64,000 bases of DNA from positions 2,418,001 through 2,482,000 of the forward strand of contig NZ_JAGGMZ010000001.1 in the NCBI RefSeq assembly GCF_017875735.1, read 5' to 3'. Each line of letters opens with the position of its first letter. The first letter of the stretch is position 1. Of this stretch, positions 9,149 through 17,920 are shown one piece after another. Under the pieces are notes generated by a model. It did no database searches and was not told the DNA's origin. It saw nothing but the letters and a program-made list of their open reading frames with translations. The DNA comes from Arthrobacter sp. CAN_C5 (GTDB taxonomy: Bacteria; Actinomycetota; Actinomycetes; Actinomycetales; Micrococcaceae). A program made the position numbers and the translations under genes.

Positions 9149-10804
9149 TTAGAACGGGGGTGGTTGGGGCAGTGTGGTGTAGGTTTTGCCGGTGAGTGAG
9201 GTGGCGGTGAGGGTGCCGGGTTCGGGTTGCTCGTAGTGCCAGTAGCCAGCGGATTTGAGCATGTGGTGTTTCCGGCAGAGGGCGGCGAGGTTGTCGTAGC
9301 TGGTGTTTCCGCCCTGGTGCCAGGGGATGGTGTGGTCAAGGTCGCAGGCAGGGCCGGGACGGTTACACCCCGGGTGGCGGCAGGTTTTGTCCCTGACCAG
9401 GACGGTCCTGCGAAGGTCTTTGGGGACCTTGTAGCGGTCCCTCCCGACGCTGAGTACCGTCCCGGTTTCCGGGTGGGTGAGGATCCGGGTGAACCCTTTT
9501 GCGTGGGCGGCGAGCTTCCTGGCGGTGTCCGCGTCGATCGGCCCGAACCCCTCGAGCTCGGCTGGTTCGTTGCCGCCGAGTAGGGTCATCACGGGAACAG
9601 TCACGAACACCACAGGCTGCACGCCCAGCACTGACGCCAAATCGACCAGGCCCGCGCTCTCAGCATGAGTCTCACCAGCACCCGTCTCACCGGCAGCCGT
9701 GCCGTTGGCGCGGGTGCCGCTGGCACCGGTCCCCTTGTGCGTCTTGTGCGTGGCAGCCCCGCCCGGGGTTGGGTCGCAGCGGTGGGTGAGGAGGTCTCCG
9801 AAGACGTCGGCTTTGAGTTGGGTGAGGGTCCGGGTTTCCTGGGGGTTCTGCAGTGCCCGGGCCATGAAAGTGAGCCGGTTCTCGATGCCACAGGCCCGCT
9901 CCGCGGGCAGATACGCCGAAAGCCAGGCCATGCCGTCCTGGTCGGGGGTGACCTCGACGTGCCGGTCCGCCGTAGCGGTACGCCTTCGGGTGACCGCAGA
10001 TTCGGGGTGGAGCTTCTCTCTGACTCGCTTGCACTTGGCTTTCAGCCGCGGCGCCATCAGGTGGGCCCCCGAGGCGAGGACTTCATCTTCGAAGCCCGCC
10101 AACGCCTGCGCCGGGATGGTGGATGCCTCATCGAGGATGATCTGGGCCTGCCGGGCCGTGAGCATCCCCGCTCCCAACGACTGCAGGGTCTTGGGAAGAT
10201 CCTCGACCAACCTCAGGCTCTGGTCCAGCAGCCGGTGCGCGGCACGGGTGGAAAGGTTCAGCAACGGCACCAACTCCTCAGCCGTCAGAGTAAACCCCAG
10301 ACCCGCCCCCACCCTCTCACCAGAACGGGACCCAGCCTGAGCGACTGTCTGGTCCTGGACCTCGGTGTGCAAAGCGGCGACCAGTTCCGCCTGCCGGGCA
10401 ACAACCCACGACATCAACCGATCAGCAGCCACCAACAAATCAGCCGTATCAGGCCCAGCGGTGTCAGACTCAACAGTGTCAGGCTCGGCAAGGTCAGGTT
10501 CGGCAGGGTCAGGCGTTGGCTCAAGGGCACCAGTCCCCGCCACCTGCCTCGTGTCCCCCTGCAGCATGGCCACCAGCGTCTCCGGGCTGGCTACCTCCAC
10601 CACGGTGGCTGGAGTGTCACCAGCGACCGGGCGGCGGCGGACCCAAGCGGCGACAGGCTCCATCCAGATCCTCCCCTCAAGACTGAACGACTCCGGGGAA
10701 ATCGGGTCAACCGACGGCGTCTGACCGGCAGAAGCGGAACCCGGGACACCAGGATCAGACACCGGAAAACCGGTGATCTGCTCTGCGTTCTCCTGCCGCT
10801 TCAT
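9149..10804 (-). CDS. DUF222 / 13E12-repeat HNH endonuclease-like protein
   Basis: A 551-aa protein with a DUF222 helical domain in the first two thirds (for example LTAEELVPLLNLSTRAAHRLLD and AQIILDEASTIP) and a C-terminal HNH nuclease domain: CRHPGC and CDLDHTIPWHQGGNTS with NLAALCRKHHMLK. This family is expanded in Micrococcaceae and mycobacteria and is often linked to mobile DNA; its role is unknown. A low-complexity linker rich in TxETxAGxT separates the domains. A second family member at 33726 is interrupted by an IS element. It starts at ATG 10804 and is monocistronic. Confidence 0.88.
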   Translation of the reverse strand: MKRQENAEQITGFPVSDPGVPGSASAGQTPSVDPISPESFSLEGRIWMEPVAAWVRRRPVAGDTPATVVEVASPETLVAMLQGDTRQVAGTGALEPTPDPAEPDLAEPDTVESDTAGPDTADLLVAADRLMSWVVARQAELVAALHTEVQDQTVAQAGSRSGERVGAGLGFTLTAEELVPLLNLSTRAAHRLLDQSLRLVEDLPKTLQSLGAGMLTARQAQIILDEASTIPAQALAGFEDEVLASGAHLMAPRLKAKCKRVREKLHPESAVTRRRTATADRHVEVTPDQDGMAWLSAYLPAERACGIENRLTFMARALQNPQETRTLTQLKADVFGDLLTHRCDPTPGGAATHKTHKGTGASGTRANGTAAGETGAGETHAESAGLVDLASVLGVQPVVFVTVPVMTLLGGNEPAELEGFGPIDADTARKLAAHAKGFTRILTHPETGTVLSVGRDRYKVPKDLRRTVLVRDKTCRHPGCNRPGPACDLDHTIPWHQGGNTSYDNLAALCRKHHMLKSAGYWHYEQPEPGTLTATSLTGKTYTTLPQPPPF

Positions 10805-11040
10805 ACCTCCATCACATCACCCCCCACTGACATTTTTAGGGTGAGCGGGGGTAGGGGAAAAGAAAAAATCTCGAAGACCGTCCACCAATTCCCTGTCCCG
10901 ACCGGCTCGTCGAGCTCCCCGGCCGGCTCGTCTGGCTCTATGGCCCGAGTTTGGTGAACATCACCTGATTGAGTCACTGTCCGTGTCCGTGCCTATGCTT
11001 GAGTTACCGCCCGGTACCCAACCGAAAGGACCGTGTTGAA

Positions 11041-12126
11041 ATGGCTCATAGAGTCCAAGCCGTCGTTGTCAGGGAAATGAACTCTCCAGCCACGATCGAA
11101 ACCATCCTGGTGCCAGATCCGGGACCGGGTGAAGCGCTGGTGGACATCCTCACCTGCGGTGTCTGCCATACCGATCTGCACTACAAACAGGGTGGGATCA
11201 GCGACGATTACCCCTTCCTCCTCGGCCACGAAGCGACCGGAGTGGTCAGCGCCGTCGGCACGGACGTGACCCAGGTCAAGGCCGGCGACCGCGTCATCCT
11301 GAACTGGCGTGCCGTGTGCGGCGAGTGCCGCGCCTGCCGTCGTGGTGAAGCCCAATACTGCTTCAACACCCACAACGCCACCCAAAAAATGACCCTCGAG
11401 GACGGCACCGAGCTCTCACCCGCGCTGGGAATCGGCGCGTTCGCCGAGAAGACCCTCGTCGCTGCGGGCCAGTGCACCAAGGTGGATCCCGCAGCGGATG
11501 CCGCCGCCGTCGGCTTGCTGGGCTGCGGAATCATGGCAGGCATCGGCGCCGCCATCAACACCGGCAACGTCCGTCGCGGCGACTCGGTAGCGGTCATCGG
11601 TTGCGGCGGTGTGGGCAGCGCCGCGATCGCCGGCGCCAAACTGGCGGGGGCGACGACCATCATCGCCGTCGACATCGACGACCGGAAGCTCGAAGCCACC
11701 CGAAAGCTCGGAGCGACCCACACGGTCAACTCCAAGGACCAGGATGCCGTCGAAGCGATCCAGGCCCTCACCGACGGCAATGGCGCCAACGTGGTGATTG
11801 ACGCCGTCGGCCGCCCCGAAACCTACAAGCAGGCGTTCTACGCCCGCGACCTTGCCGGCACCGTGGTGCTGGTCGGCGTGCCCACCCCGGAAATGGTGCT
11901 GGAACTGCCACTCCTTGACGTGTTCGGGCGGGGCGGCTCATTGAAATCATCCTGGTATGGCGACTGCCTGCCGTCCCGGGACTTCCCCATGCTCGTAAGT
12001 CACTACCAGCAGGGCAACCTGGATCTTGACGCGTTCGTCACCGAACGGATCAAGCTCGACCAGGTTGAAGCCGCATTCGACAAGATGCACGACGGCTCGG
12101 TGCTGCGCTCGGTGGTGGAGCTCTGA
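11041..12126 (+). CDS. mscR: S-(hydroxymethyl)mycothiol dehydrogenase (MscR-type class III alcohol dehydrogenase)
   Basis: A 361-aa zinc alcohol dehydrogenase. Catalytic zinc ligands are in CGVCHTD and GHEATG, structural zinc cysteines in [15 protein letters not shown], and the NAD fold shows [11 protein letters not shown]. This subtype oxidises the formaldehyde-mycothiol adduct, so it detoxifies formaldehyde; MscR also acts as S-nitrosomycothiol reductase (family knowledge). ATG 11041 is preferred over an upstream in-frame start because it begins at the conserved N-terminus with GAAAGGA upstream. The next gene overlaps its stop (TGATG), so they are translationally coupled. Confidence 0.9.
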   Translation: MAHRVQAVVVREMNSPATIETILVPDPGPGEALVDILTCGVCHTDLHYKQGGISDDYPFLLGHEATGVVSAVGTDVTQVKAGDRVILNWRAVCGECRACRRGEAQYCFNTHNATQKMTLEDGTELSPALGIGAFAEKTLVAAGQCTKVDPAADAAAVGLLGCGIMAGIGAAINTGNVRRGDSVAVIGCGGVGSAAIAGAKLAGATTIIAVDIDDRKLEATRKLGATHTVNSKDQDAVEAIQALTDGNGANVVIDAVGRPETYKQAFYARDLAGTVVLVGVPTPEMVLELPLLDVFGRGGSLKSSWYGDCLPSRDFPMLVSHYQQGNLDLDAFVTERIKLDQVEAAFDKMHDGSVLRSVVEL

Positions 12127-12755
12127 TGGCTGCACGCGTAGAGCACCTGCTCACCAGCGGAACCTTCTCCCTTGATGGTGGAACCTGGGACGTGGACAAC
12201 AACGTCTGGATCATTGGCGACGACACCGAATGCATCGTCATCGACCCGGCGCACAACGCCGACGCCGTCGTCGAGCAGATCAACGGCCGTCAGGTCCGTG
12301 CCATCCTGCTGACCCACGGCCACGATGACCACATCCGTGCGGTCGGCGATGTGTACGACGCCGTCCGGGCGCCCATCCACCTGCACCCGGCGGACCGGAT
12401 GCTGTGGGATCAGGTCTACCCTGACCCGGCACCGGACCAGGACATCAACGACGGCGACGAGTTCACGGTTGCCGGCGTCACCCTCAAAGCGCTGCACACC
12501 CCCGGCCACTCCCCCGGCTCGGTGAGCTTCTACCTCGAGGAGGCCGGAACAGTCTTCACCGGCGACACCCTGTTCCAGGGCGGCCCCGGCGCCACCGGCC
12601 GGTCCTTCAGCGATTTCCCGACCATCATCGAGTCCATCCGTCACCGCCTGCTCAGCCTCCCGGCGGACACGGTGGTGCGGCCCGGACACGGCGACTCGAC
12701 GACCGTCGGCGCCGAGGCACCGTCCCTGGACGACTGGATCGCACGCGGGCAGTAG
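12126..12755 (+). CDS. Metallo-beta-lactamase-fold hydrolase coupled to mscR
   Basis: A 209-aa glyoxalase-II-like protein with the metal motif THGHDDH, further ligands in HTPGHSPGS and GDTLFQ, and a C-terminal RPGHGD. The start codon shares one base with the mscR stop, the tightest coupling possible. Mycobacteria have the same pair. Inference: it may hydrolyse the S-formylmycothiol made by MscR, completing formaldehyde oxidation to formate and freeing mycothiol; other thioesters are possible. A strong terminator follows. Confidence 0.88.
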   Translation: MAARVEHLLTSGTFSLDGGTWDVDNNVWIIGDDTECIVIDPAHNADAVVEQINGRQVRAILLTHGHDDHIRAVGDVYDAVRAPIHLHPADRMLWDQVYPDPAPDQDINDGDEFTVAGVTLKALHTPGHSPGSVSFYLEEAGTVFTGDTLFQGGPGATGRSFSDFPTIIESIRHRLLSLPADTVVRPGHGDSTTVGAEAPSLDDWIARGQ

Positions 12756-12781
12756 ATCCGAAACTTTCCCCGCATGACGAT

Positions 12782-12816
12782 GACTGCCCCGCAGCCGGTC
12801 AGGCTGCGGGGCAGTC
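12782..12816. terminator. Strong hairpin terminator between convergent genes
   Basis: A perfect 15-bp stem (12782-12796 with 12802-12816) around the 5-base loop GGTCA, beginning GACTGCCCCGC. It sits between the mscR operon and the convergent PIG-L gene and could serve both. Confidence 0.85.
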
Positions 12817-12830
12817 CGCGTCAGGACGGT

Positions 12831-13637
12831 CTACAGCGCCTCAAAGATATCGTGCAGGAGCGGGTCGTCGGCGTTCCGGGGCGGCCAGGCCATGACGAAA
12901 CACTCGCGGCCAACGGTGCGTTGCCAGTCTGCGGCGCTCCGGGTGTGATCGGTAATGACATGCAACTGGCTACGGTGCTGCGACAAGCCGGCCACAATCC
13001 GGTCCGCCACCGGACTGGTGTCGACCTCCACCGCGACCATCTCATCGGGCACACCCCGCAGGTGGTAGACCCGGTTCGGGTCCCAGGCGTCCCTGCCTGT
13101 CCGCACCCGCGCGGCGTTCCACCGCTCGAAAGTGGATGCCTTCAGCGCCCCGTGCAGCAGTCGCCGCAGCACGGCACCGCCGTCGGCCCGGACACGGTGA
13201 AAAGCCTCGTCGGTGGCTCGTCCCGCCACGATGTGGTCCGGGTGCCCGGTGATCCCGTCGGGTCCGAAAGTTGCCACCACATCGGGGCGTTCCTGCTGGA
13301 GGAGGGCGGCGATCCGGTCGGCCAGTTCGCCGTCCGGTACCTCGGCCACCTCACCATCCTGGTAGTCGAGCCAGACATGCCGGTCCGGAACCCGACCCAG
13401 GGCACGCCACGCATTCCGGCACTCGCCCCGGCGGACCGCTCCCAACGACTCCCGGGTGGCGGGGAAGCCCGGCGGGATGTCACCGCCGGACCCGTCCGTG
13501 GCATGGACCAGGACAAACCGGAAACCGGGATCTGCGGAGTGCAGCGCCACACTTCCGGCGATCCCGTAGGCGTCATCATCCGGATGGGCGACCACCAGCA
13601 TGACCGACCTGCTCACGGTGGGGGCTGGCGCCGTCAT
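12831..13637 (-). CDS. PIG-L family (LmbE-like) deacetylase
   Basis: A 268-aa zinc-dependent N-acetylglucosamine deacetylase fold. The zinc motif VVAHPDDD near residue 16 and the distal GHPDH motif (TFGPDGITGHPDH) are both present. Family members include MshB and Mca of mycothiol metabolism and LmbE; specificity cannot be read from sequence, and MshB/Mca identity is not claimed. It lies 35 bases downstream of the lipoate-ligase-like gene on the same strand, so the two may share a transcript. Confidence 0.85.
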   Translation of the reverse strand: MTAPAPTVSRSVMLVVAHPDDDAYGIAGSVALHSADPGFRFVLVHATDGSGGDIPPGFPATRESLGAVRRGECRNAWRALGRVPDRHVWLDYQDGEVAEVPDGELADRIAALLQQERPDVVATFGPDGITGHPDHIVAGRATDEAFHRVRADGGAVLRRLLHGALKASTFERWNAARVRTGRDAWDPNRVYHLRGVPDEMVAVEVDTSPVADRIVAGLSQHRSQLHVITDHTRSAADWQRTVGRECFVMAWPPRNADDPLLHDIFEAL

Positions 13638-13672
13638 TCCCGCCTCCTGCCGGTCCGTGGGGATTCTGGCAG

Positions 13673-14440
13673 TCAGGATACGCCGGGCAGCACCGCGGTG
13701 GAAGTGGAAGGGGTGGAAGTGGAAGGGGTGGAAGCGGGAACGGTGATCGAGTATCCGCTACGCCGGTAGGCGGCGACCACCGCGTCCTCCACCATCCCGA
13801 CGGTTACCCCGGGAACCAGATCCTCCACCGCACCGGCGGTCGCCGGGTCCCAGTCGAGTCCCATCGCCGCGTACGACGACGTCAGCACCTCGCGGATCGG
13901 CGGCGAGTCCTCGACCACCACCACTGAGGAAAAAAGCCAAGCACCCGCAACCACCCGCTGGGCGGTGCCTACCAGTTTGAGCTGCCCGGCCGTGCCGGTG
14001 CCGTGGACGCTGTACTCGCCGGGGCAGTACTCCCCCGGAATCTCCCCGACGCCCGCTGCGACGCCAAGGGATTCCAGTGCATCGGCCAGAAGGTCACCGA
14101 ATCCGGAGAAGCGCGCGCGGGACCCGGCGACGGCGTCGGTCTGCGGCTCCACATGATCGATCACCAAGCAGCCCTGATGGTAGGCGGCTGCACGACCTCC
14201 CGCCCGCCGGACCAACGGCTCGAACCCCCGCTCCCGGGCGGCGGACTCCGCAGCGGTGAAGCCGGGAAGCCGGGTATCCCGCTGCCCGAACGCCAGGGTG
14301 GGCTGTGGCCGGTAGAGCCGCAGCGTGGCTGGCTGGTCTCCGGCGGCGACGGTCCGGAGGAGGGTGATCCCTGCCGCCAGATCCTCGGCGGCGCCAGCTG
14401 AGGCAGCGCCGCGAACCAGGGACAGCTCTGTACCGCTCAT
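13673..14440 (-). CDS. Biotin/lipoate protein ligase A family protein
   Basis: A 255-aa protein with the LplA/BPL fold: LRLYRPQPTLAFGQRD, the RRAGGRAAAYHQGCLVID loop (family motif RRxSGGxxVxH, with Ala-Ala in place of the usual residues) and GQLKLVGTAQRVV carrying the catalytic-type lysine. It probably ligates or transfers lipoate or octanoate; a degenerate RRAGG loop leaves the substrate open. The C-terminus carries a short Ser-Thr-Pro tandem repeat (see repeat entry). It is divergent from the DUF2177 pair with about 19 bases between starts. Confidence 0.8.
   Translation of the reverse strand: MSGTELSLVRGAASAGAAEDLAAGITLLRTVAAGDQPATLRLYRPQPTLAFGQRDTRLPGFTAAESAARERGFEPLVRRAGGRAAAYHQGCLVIDHVEPQTDAVAGSRARFSGFGDLLADALESLGVAAGVGEIPGEYCPGEYSVHGTGTAGQLKLVGTAQRVVAGAWLFSSVVVVEDSPPIREVLTSSYAAMGLDWDPATAGAVEDLVPGVTVGMVEDAVVAAYRRSGYSITVPASTPSTSTPSTSTAVLPGVS
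13698..13735. repeat. 15-bp tandem repeat in the 3' end of the lipoate-ligase-like gene
   Basis: The unit GTGGAAGTGGAAGGG occurs about 2.5 times in direct tandem. In the gene it encodes the tail STPSTSTPSTST, a disordered extension that could vary in copy number by slippage. Confidence 0.85.
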
Positions 14441-14459
14441 CTAGGTTAGGCTCCTGTCC

Positions 14460-14843
14460 ATGATCTTCCTGCAGTTCCTGGTTGCCGCAGCGACGTTCCT
14501 GCTGCTGGACGCCGTGTGGCTCAAATCGATGAGCAAGTTTTACCGGGGTCAGCTCGGCGACCAGCTCGCCGACAAACCCAATTTTCTCTATGCGGCGGCG
14601 TTCTACCTAATTTATATAGCCGGCATCGTGCTGTTCGCCGTGCAACCGGCTCTGGCCGCTGGATCATGGCTGGCCGCCCTCGGCTACGGCGGAGCCCTGG
14701 GGCTCTTCGCCTACGCCACGTATGACCTGACCAACGCGTCAACCCTCAAACGGTGGCCCGCCCTGCTGATCGTCGTCGACCTGGCTTGGGGCACCGCCCT
14801 GACCGCTCTGATCACCCTGGCTACCTACCTGGTGTTCGCATGA
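14460..14843 (+). CDS. DUF2177 family membrane protein (first of tandem pair)
   Basis: A 127-aa protein with four predicted hydrophobic segments and the DUF2177 signatures LLLDAVWLKSM near the start, FYLIYIAGIVLFAV in the middle and YATYDLTNASTLKRWP followed by DLAWGTALTA. Function is unknown. It starts at ATG 14460, nearly back-to-back with the ligase gene. Its stop overlaps the start of a second DUF2177 gene (ATGA), so the pair is cotranslated and may form a heteromer (inference). Confidence 0.85.
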   Translation: MIFLQFLVAAATFLLLDAVWLKSMSKFYRGQLGDQLADKPNFLYAAAFYLIYIAGIVLFAVQPALAAGSWLAALGYGGALGLFAYATYDLTNASTLKRWPALLIVVDLAWGTALTALITLATYLVFA

Positions 14844-15277
14844 TCAGGTTCGCCCGGAACGCAGCGGTGGTCGCGGCTTTCTTCCTGCTCTTCGACATCC
14901 CGTGGCTGCTGGCCATGGCGGGAACGTATCGGGGCTGGATTGGGCCGCTCATGGCCGAGGACACCTCGCTGGGCTACGCGGTGGTGTTCTACCTGGCCTA
15001 TTCAGCGGCAGCATACTGGCTCGCGGTCCGTCCCGCCCTGGAGAGCGGCAGCCTGCGGATGGCAGCGATCTCCGGTGCCGTCCTCGGTTTCGCCGCGTAC
15101 GGCACCTACGGTTTCACCAACGCCGCCACCCTTCGCGACTGGCCAGCCCAGATGCTGCTGATCGACACCATCTGGGGAACCCTGCTCACCGCCAGCATCT
15201 GCGCCGCCGCCTACGCGACGATCCGGCGTATTGACCGCCGGACCGACGGGAAAGCCCCGATCAGTCGGAGACCGTGA
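14840..15277 (+). CDS. DUF2177 family membrane protein (second of tandem pair)
   Basis: A 145-aa paralogue of the preceding gene: FLLFDIPWLLAMAGTYRGWIGP, FYLAYSAAAYWLAVRPALESG, YGTYGFTNAATLRDWP and DTIWGTLLTASI align segment by segment with it. It starts within the stop of its neighbour. A basic 18-residue C-terminal tail is extra. Its 3' end overlaps the convergent DUF427 gene by 17 bases. Function unknown. Confidence 0.85.
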   Translation: MIRFARNAAVVAAFFLLFDIPWLLAMAGTYRGWIGPLMAEDTSLGYAVVFYLAYSAAAYWLAVRPALESGSLRMAAISGAVLGFAAYGTYGFTNAATLRDWPAQMLLIDTIWGTLLTASICAAAYATIRRIDRRTDGKAPISRRP

Positions 15278-15545
15278 CCCCGCGCCAGAAAGCCACATGG
15301 CCCCGGATGTTCTCGGCGGCCGACTTCGGCTCCAGGTAGGACCAGGCGGCGTCGTCGTTGGTGTCGCCGTTTACCGTGATGGACAGGTAGTTGGCGGTTC
15401 CCTTCCACGGGCAGACTGTGGTCATTGCACTTTCGCTGAGGTACTCGGTCTTGACCGACTCCCGGGGAAAATAGTGGTTACCCTCGACCATCACTGTCTC
15501 GTCCGACTCTGCGATGACCACGTTGTTCCACATTGCCTTTGCCAT
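15261..15545 (-). CDS. DUF427 domain protein
   Basis: A 94-aa protein matching the compact DUF427 beta fold: MWNNVVIAESDETVMVEGNHYFP, then TVCPWKGTANYLSI and AAWSYLEPKSAAENIRGHVAF. Homologues are widespread small actinobacterial proteins of unknown function. An AGGAAGG site precedes ATG 15545. It ends inside the 3' end of the convergent DUF2177 gene. Confidence 0.88.
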   Translation of the reverse strand: MAKAMWNNVVIAESDETVMVEGNHYFPRESVKTEYLSESAMTTVCPWKGTANYLSITVNGDTNDDAAWSYLEPKSAAENIRGHVAFWRGVTVSD

Positions 15546-15645
15546 GGTGCTGGCCTTCCTGTCACAGCGCCCGGGGTGGGCGTCTACTGTGTCTCAACGA
15601 CCGTGCCCGCTTCCGAATTCCGTGGTGGTGCCGGAAGACCCTCGC

Positions 15646-16677
15646 TTAGCGCCCGCCGTCGATTTTACGGCTGCGCTGTTCCTGTCCCGGCACACCGTAG
15701 GGGTAGTCGGAGACCTCCGGGGCGCTGACGGTGCTGAGACGGTCGATCTCGTCCGCGGTGAGGGTTACGGCGTCGGCGCCGAGGTTGTCGGCGAGCTGCC
15801 CGGTGTTCCGCGCACCGAGGATCACGGAGGTGACGGCTGGCTGCTGCGCCACCCAGGCGAGAGCAACCTGCGACGCGGTGATGCCCCGCGAACCGGCGAT
15901 TTCCACGACGGTGTCGATGATGCGCCAGGTGCGCTCCTTGGAGTTGCGTTCCTTCCACGCCTCCATGCCGCGCTCAGGATTTTCACCCAGCCGGGTTTCC
16001 CCGGTCGGCGAGGTGTCCCGCTTGTACTTTCCGGTCAGCCAGCCGCCGCCGAGTGGTGACCAGGGCAGCAGGCCCATACCGGCGTCGAGGGCTGCGGGAA
16101 CGATTTCCGACTCAATCTCGCGAACCAGCAGGCTGTACTGGGGCTGCAGGGTGACGGGGGCGTTCCAGCCGTGGGCCTTGGCAAGCCACACCGCCTTGGT
16201 CAGCTGCCAACCGGTGTAGTTCGAGAAGCCGTAGTAGCCGATCTTGCCGCTGCGGATCGAATCCTCTAAGAACCCCAGGGTTTCCTCGAGTGGGGTGAGT
16301 GGATCCCACGAGTGCACCTGGTACAGATCAATGTGGTCGACTCCCAACCTTGCCAGCGAGTCATCGAGCGCACGGCGCAGGTGGCGGCGGGACAGTCCAA
16401 TGTCGTTGACACCGTCGCCCATCGGGAACCGCCCCTTGGACGCGATGACCATCTGGTCACGCTCGGTGGGGTTTTTCGCCAGCCAGGAGCCGATGATTTC
16501 CTCGGAGGCGCCGCGGGTGTAGACGTCGGCGGTATCGATGAAGTTGCCGCCGGCAGCCGCGTAGGCACTCATGATCTGGTGGGAGGTCGCTTCGTCGGCC
16601 TCCGCCCCGAAGGTCATGGTGCCGAGCGCGTACGCCGAGACTGCTGCTCCGCTGTTGCCTAGCTTCCGGTATTCCAT
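15646..16677 (-). CDS. Aldo/keto reductase
   Basis: A 343-aa TIM-barrel NADPH oxidoreductase close to the voltage-gated-potassium-channel beta/YghZ-like group. The catalytic tetrad is visible in FIDTADVYTRG (Asp, Tyr), MVIASKGRF (Lys) and LYQVHSWD (His). ATG 16677 with AAGGAG 7 bases before it is the start; the frame stays open upstream without conservation. Substrate unknown. The thioesterase gene lies 68 bases upstream on the same strand. Confidence 0.92.
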   Translation of the reverse strand: MEYRKLGNSGAAVSAYALGTMTFGAEADEATSHQIMSAYAAAGGNFIDTADVYTRGASEEIIGSWLAKNPTERDQMVIASKGRFPMGDGVNDIGLSRRHLRRALDDSLARLGVDHIDLYQVHSWDPLTPLEETLGFLEDSIRSGKIGYYGFSNYTGWQLTKAVWLAKAHGWNAPVTLQPQYSLLVREIESEIVPAALDAGMGLLPWSPLGGGWLTGKYKRDTSPTGETRLGENPERGMEAWKERNSKERTWRIIDTVVEIAGSRGITASQVALAWVAQQPAVTSVILGARNTGQLADNLGADAVTLTADEIDRLSTVSAPEVSDYPYGVPGQEQRSRKIDGGR

Positions 16678-16745
16678 GGGGGTGCTCCTTGGGATCGGTG
16701 ATGGGTGTTCTGCTTCCACCCTAGTTGCACTGATCCGACCAATGA

Positions 16746-17522
16746 TTACAGCTTCCGGATAGTCAGGATCTGCTCGGCTCGCCCGAAGGGACCGGTGGTG
16801 TCGTGCAGCACCGCCGACGTCAACCCGATCCCGTCGGTTCCGAAGCTCACGCTGGTTTCCAGTCCGAGCCACTCGCCCACCGGTTCCCGGTACAGGTGGA
16901 CCTGCAGATCCAGGTTGGGGAACATCCAGCTCCCTGGCCCCGGTGGCACCCTGGCCGACACCCCGTTGGCCGTATCGATCAGGCCGATCAGCCGGACCAC
17001 ATCGGCTGTCTCAATGCCGTCAACCATCTGGTGGGGTGTCCGGAGCCAGACGCGTCCCCGGCCCGGGCGGTGGCCCTTCAGCACCCTGAACTCCAATGAT
17101 TCGATGTAGCCTCCCGGCCAGGCGGTCATCTCCGCGAACGGCCCCGCCTGCTCGGGACCCGGCATCGGCTCATCCTCAATGGCGGACACTGCCGAGCTGT
17201 CCGCTTTCGCCAGACGCCAGGCCTTCGCGCGTATCACCGTGCGTCCGCCGGAGATCATCTCGGCTTCGAGCAGTTCGATGGTCTTGCCGGGCCGGATCAC
17301 TTTCGCGAGGACATCGAATGCCCCGCCCGGAATCATGCCGAGAATATCGAAGCTGAGCCGTGCCATCCGCAGGTCGGGCCGGGGGCTGCACTGTTCGAGG
17401 CAGTGGGCCAGCAGGCCGGCCGCCGGAGCCATGTGCTGCTCCTCGGGATTCCAGGCACCCTGCGCGTGGATGGTTGATTCGAAGCTGCCCTCGCCCAGTG
17501 AGCGGTAGTAAGAGCCTGGCAT
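16746..17522 (-). CDS. Thioesterase family protein (TesB-like double hotdog)
   Basis: A 258-aa protein resembling acyl-CoA thioesterases with two hotdog halves: ESTIHAQGAWNPEEQHMAPAAGLLAHCLEQ in the first half and LDLQVHLYREPVGEWLGLETSVSFG with DGIGLTSAVLHD in the second, the usual C-terminal signature. Likely it hydrolyses acyl-CoA. The start ATG 17522 begins MPGSYYRSLG; the frame runs open further upstream but without a ribosome site or conservation. Confidence 0.85.
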   Translation of the reverse strand: MPGSYYRSLGEGSFESTIHAQGAWNPEEQHMAPAAGLLAHCLEQCSPRPDLRMARLSFDILGMIPGGAFDVLAKVIRPGKTIELLEAEMISGGRTVIRAKAWRLAKADSSAVSAIEDEPMPGPEQAGPFAEMTAWPGGYIESLEFRVLKGHRPGRGRVWLRTPHQMVDGIETADVVRLIGLIDTANGVSARVPPGPGSWMFPNLDLQVHLYREPVGEWLGLETSVSFGTDGIGLTSAVLHDTTGPFGRAEQILTIRKL

Positions 17523-17614
17523 GTGTGAACTCCCGAGATCCTCAGATGGTGGATGGTGAGATGACCGGCGACGGCGGCCGGTCCCGGCGCGCCCAGTGAC
17601 GGGCGCGCAGAAGC

Positions 17615-17782
17615 TTAGCGCCGGTTGAGGAAGCTGCGGATCTTGGAACTGATTCCGCCGCCTGCTCCACCTGGGCGGCCGGTTCCTGCGCCTGTGGCTG
17701 ACCCTGTGCGGCCCCCAGTGGTTCCGCGGTTGCCGCCCCCAAGTCGTCCAACGGCGTTCTTGATCGTGTTGCTCAGGCCCAT
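17615..17782 (-). CDS. 55-aa glycine-rich small protein
   Basis: A short gene starting at ATG 17782 behind AAAGGAG with ideal spacing. The product begins MGLSNTIKNAVGRLGGG, has a Gly/Thr/Arg-rich middle and ends GGGISSKIRSFLNRR before TAA. The two ends look amphipathic and basic, the middle disordered. I do not recognise a family. The good ribosome site and balanced ends make it a credible gene, possibly a membrane- or nucleic-acid-binding peptide (inference). Confidence 0.6.
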   Translation of the reverse strand: MGLSNTIKNAVGRLGGGNRGTTGGRTGSATGAGTGRPGGAGGGISSKIRSFLNRR

Positions 17783-17920
17783 GGTGTACTCCTTTGGTTG
17801 GTGACCGCTGGCGCACCGCCAGCTCGCCTTCGACTCTACTCGGTAGGCCCCACCTAGCTGCTGACCGCAGCGAAATTTTCAGCGCCAGTCTGGTCCGGGC
17901 CACCGCTTGACGGATCCGGT

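Noticed and set aside
9665-10957. Long plus-strand reading frame (430 codons) opposite the DUF222-HNH gene
   Set aside because: It is the antisense shadow of a well-recognised gene in high-GC DNA; no ribosome site or domain.
12774-13769. 331-codon plus-strand frame opposite the PIG-L gene
   Set aside because: Shadow of a gene with intact AHPDD and GHPDH motifs; starts inside a terminator hairpin.
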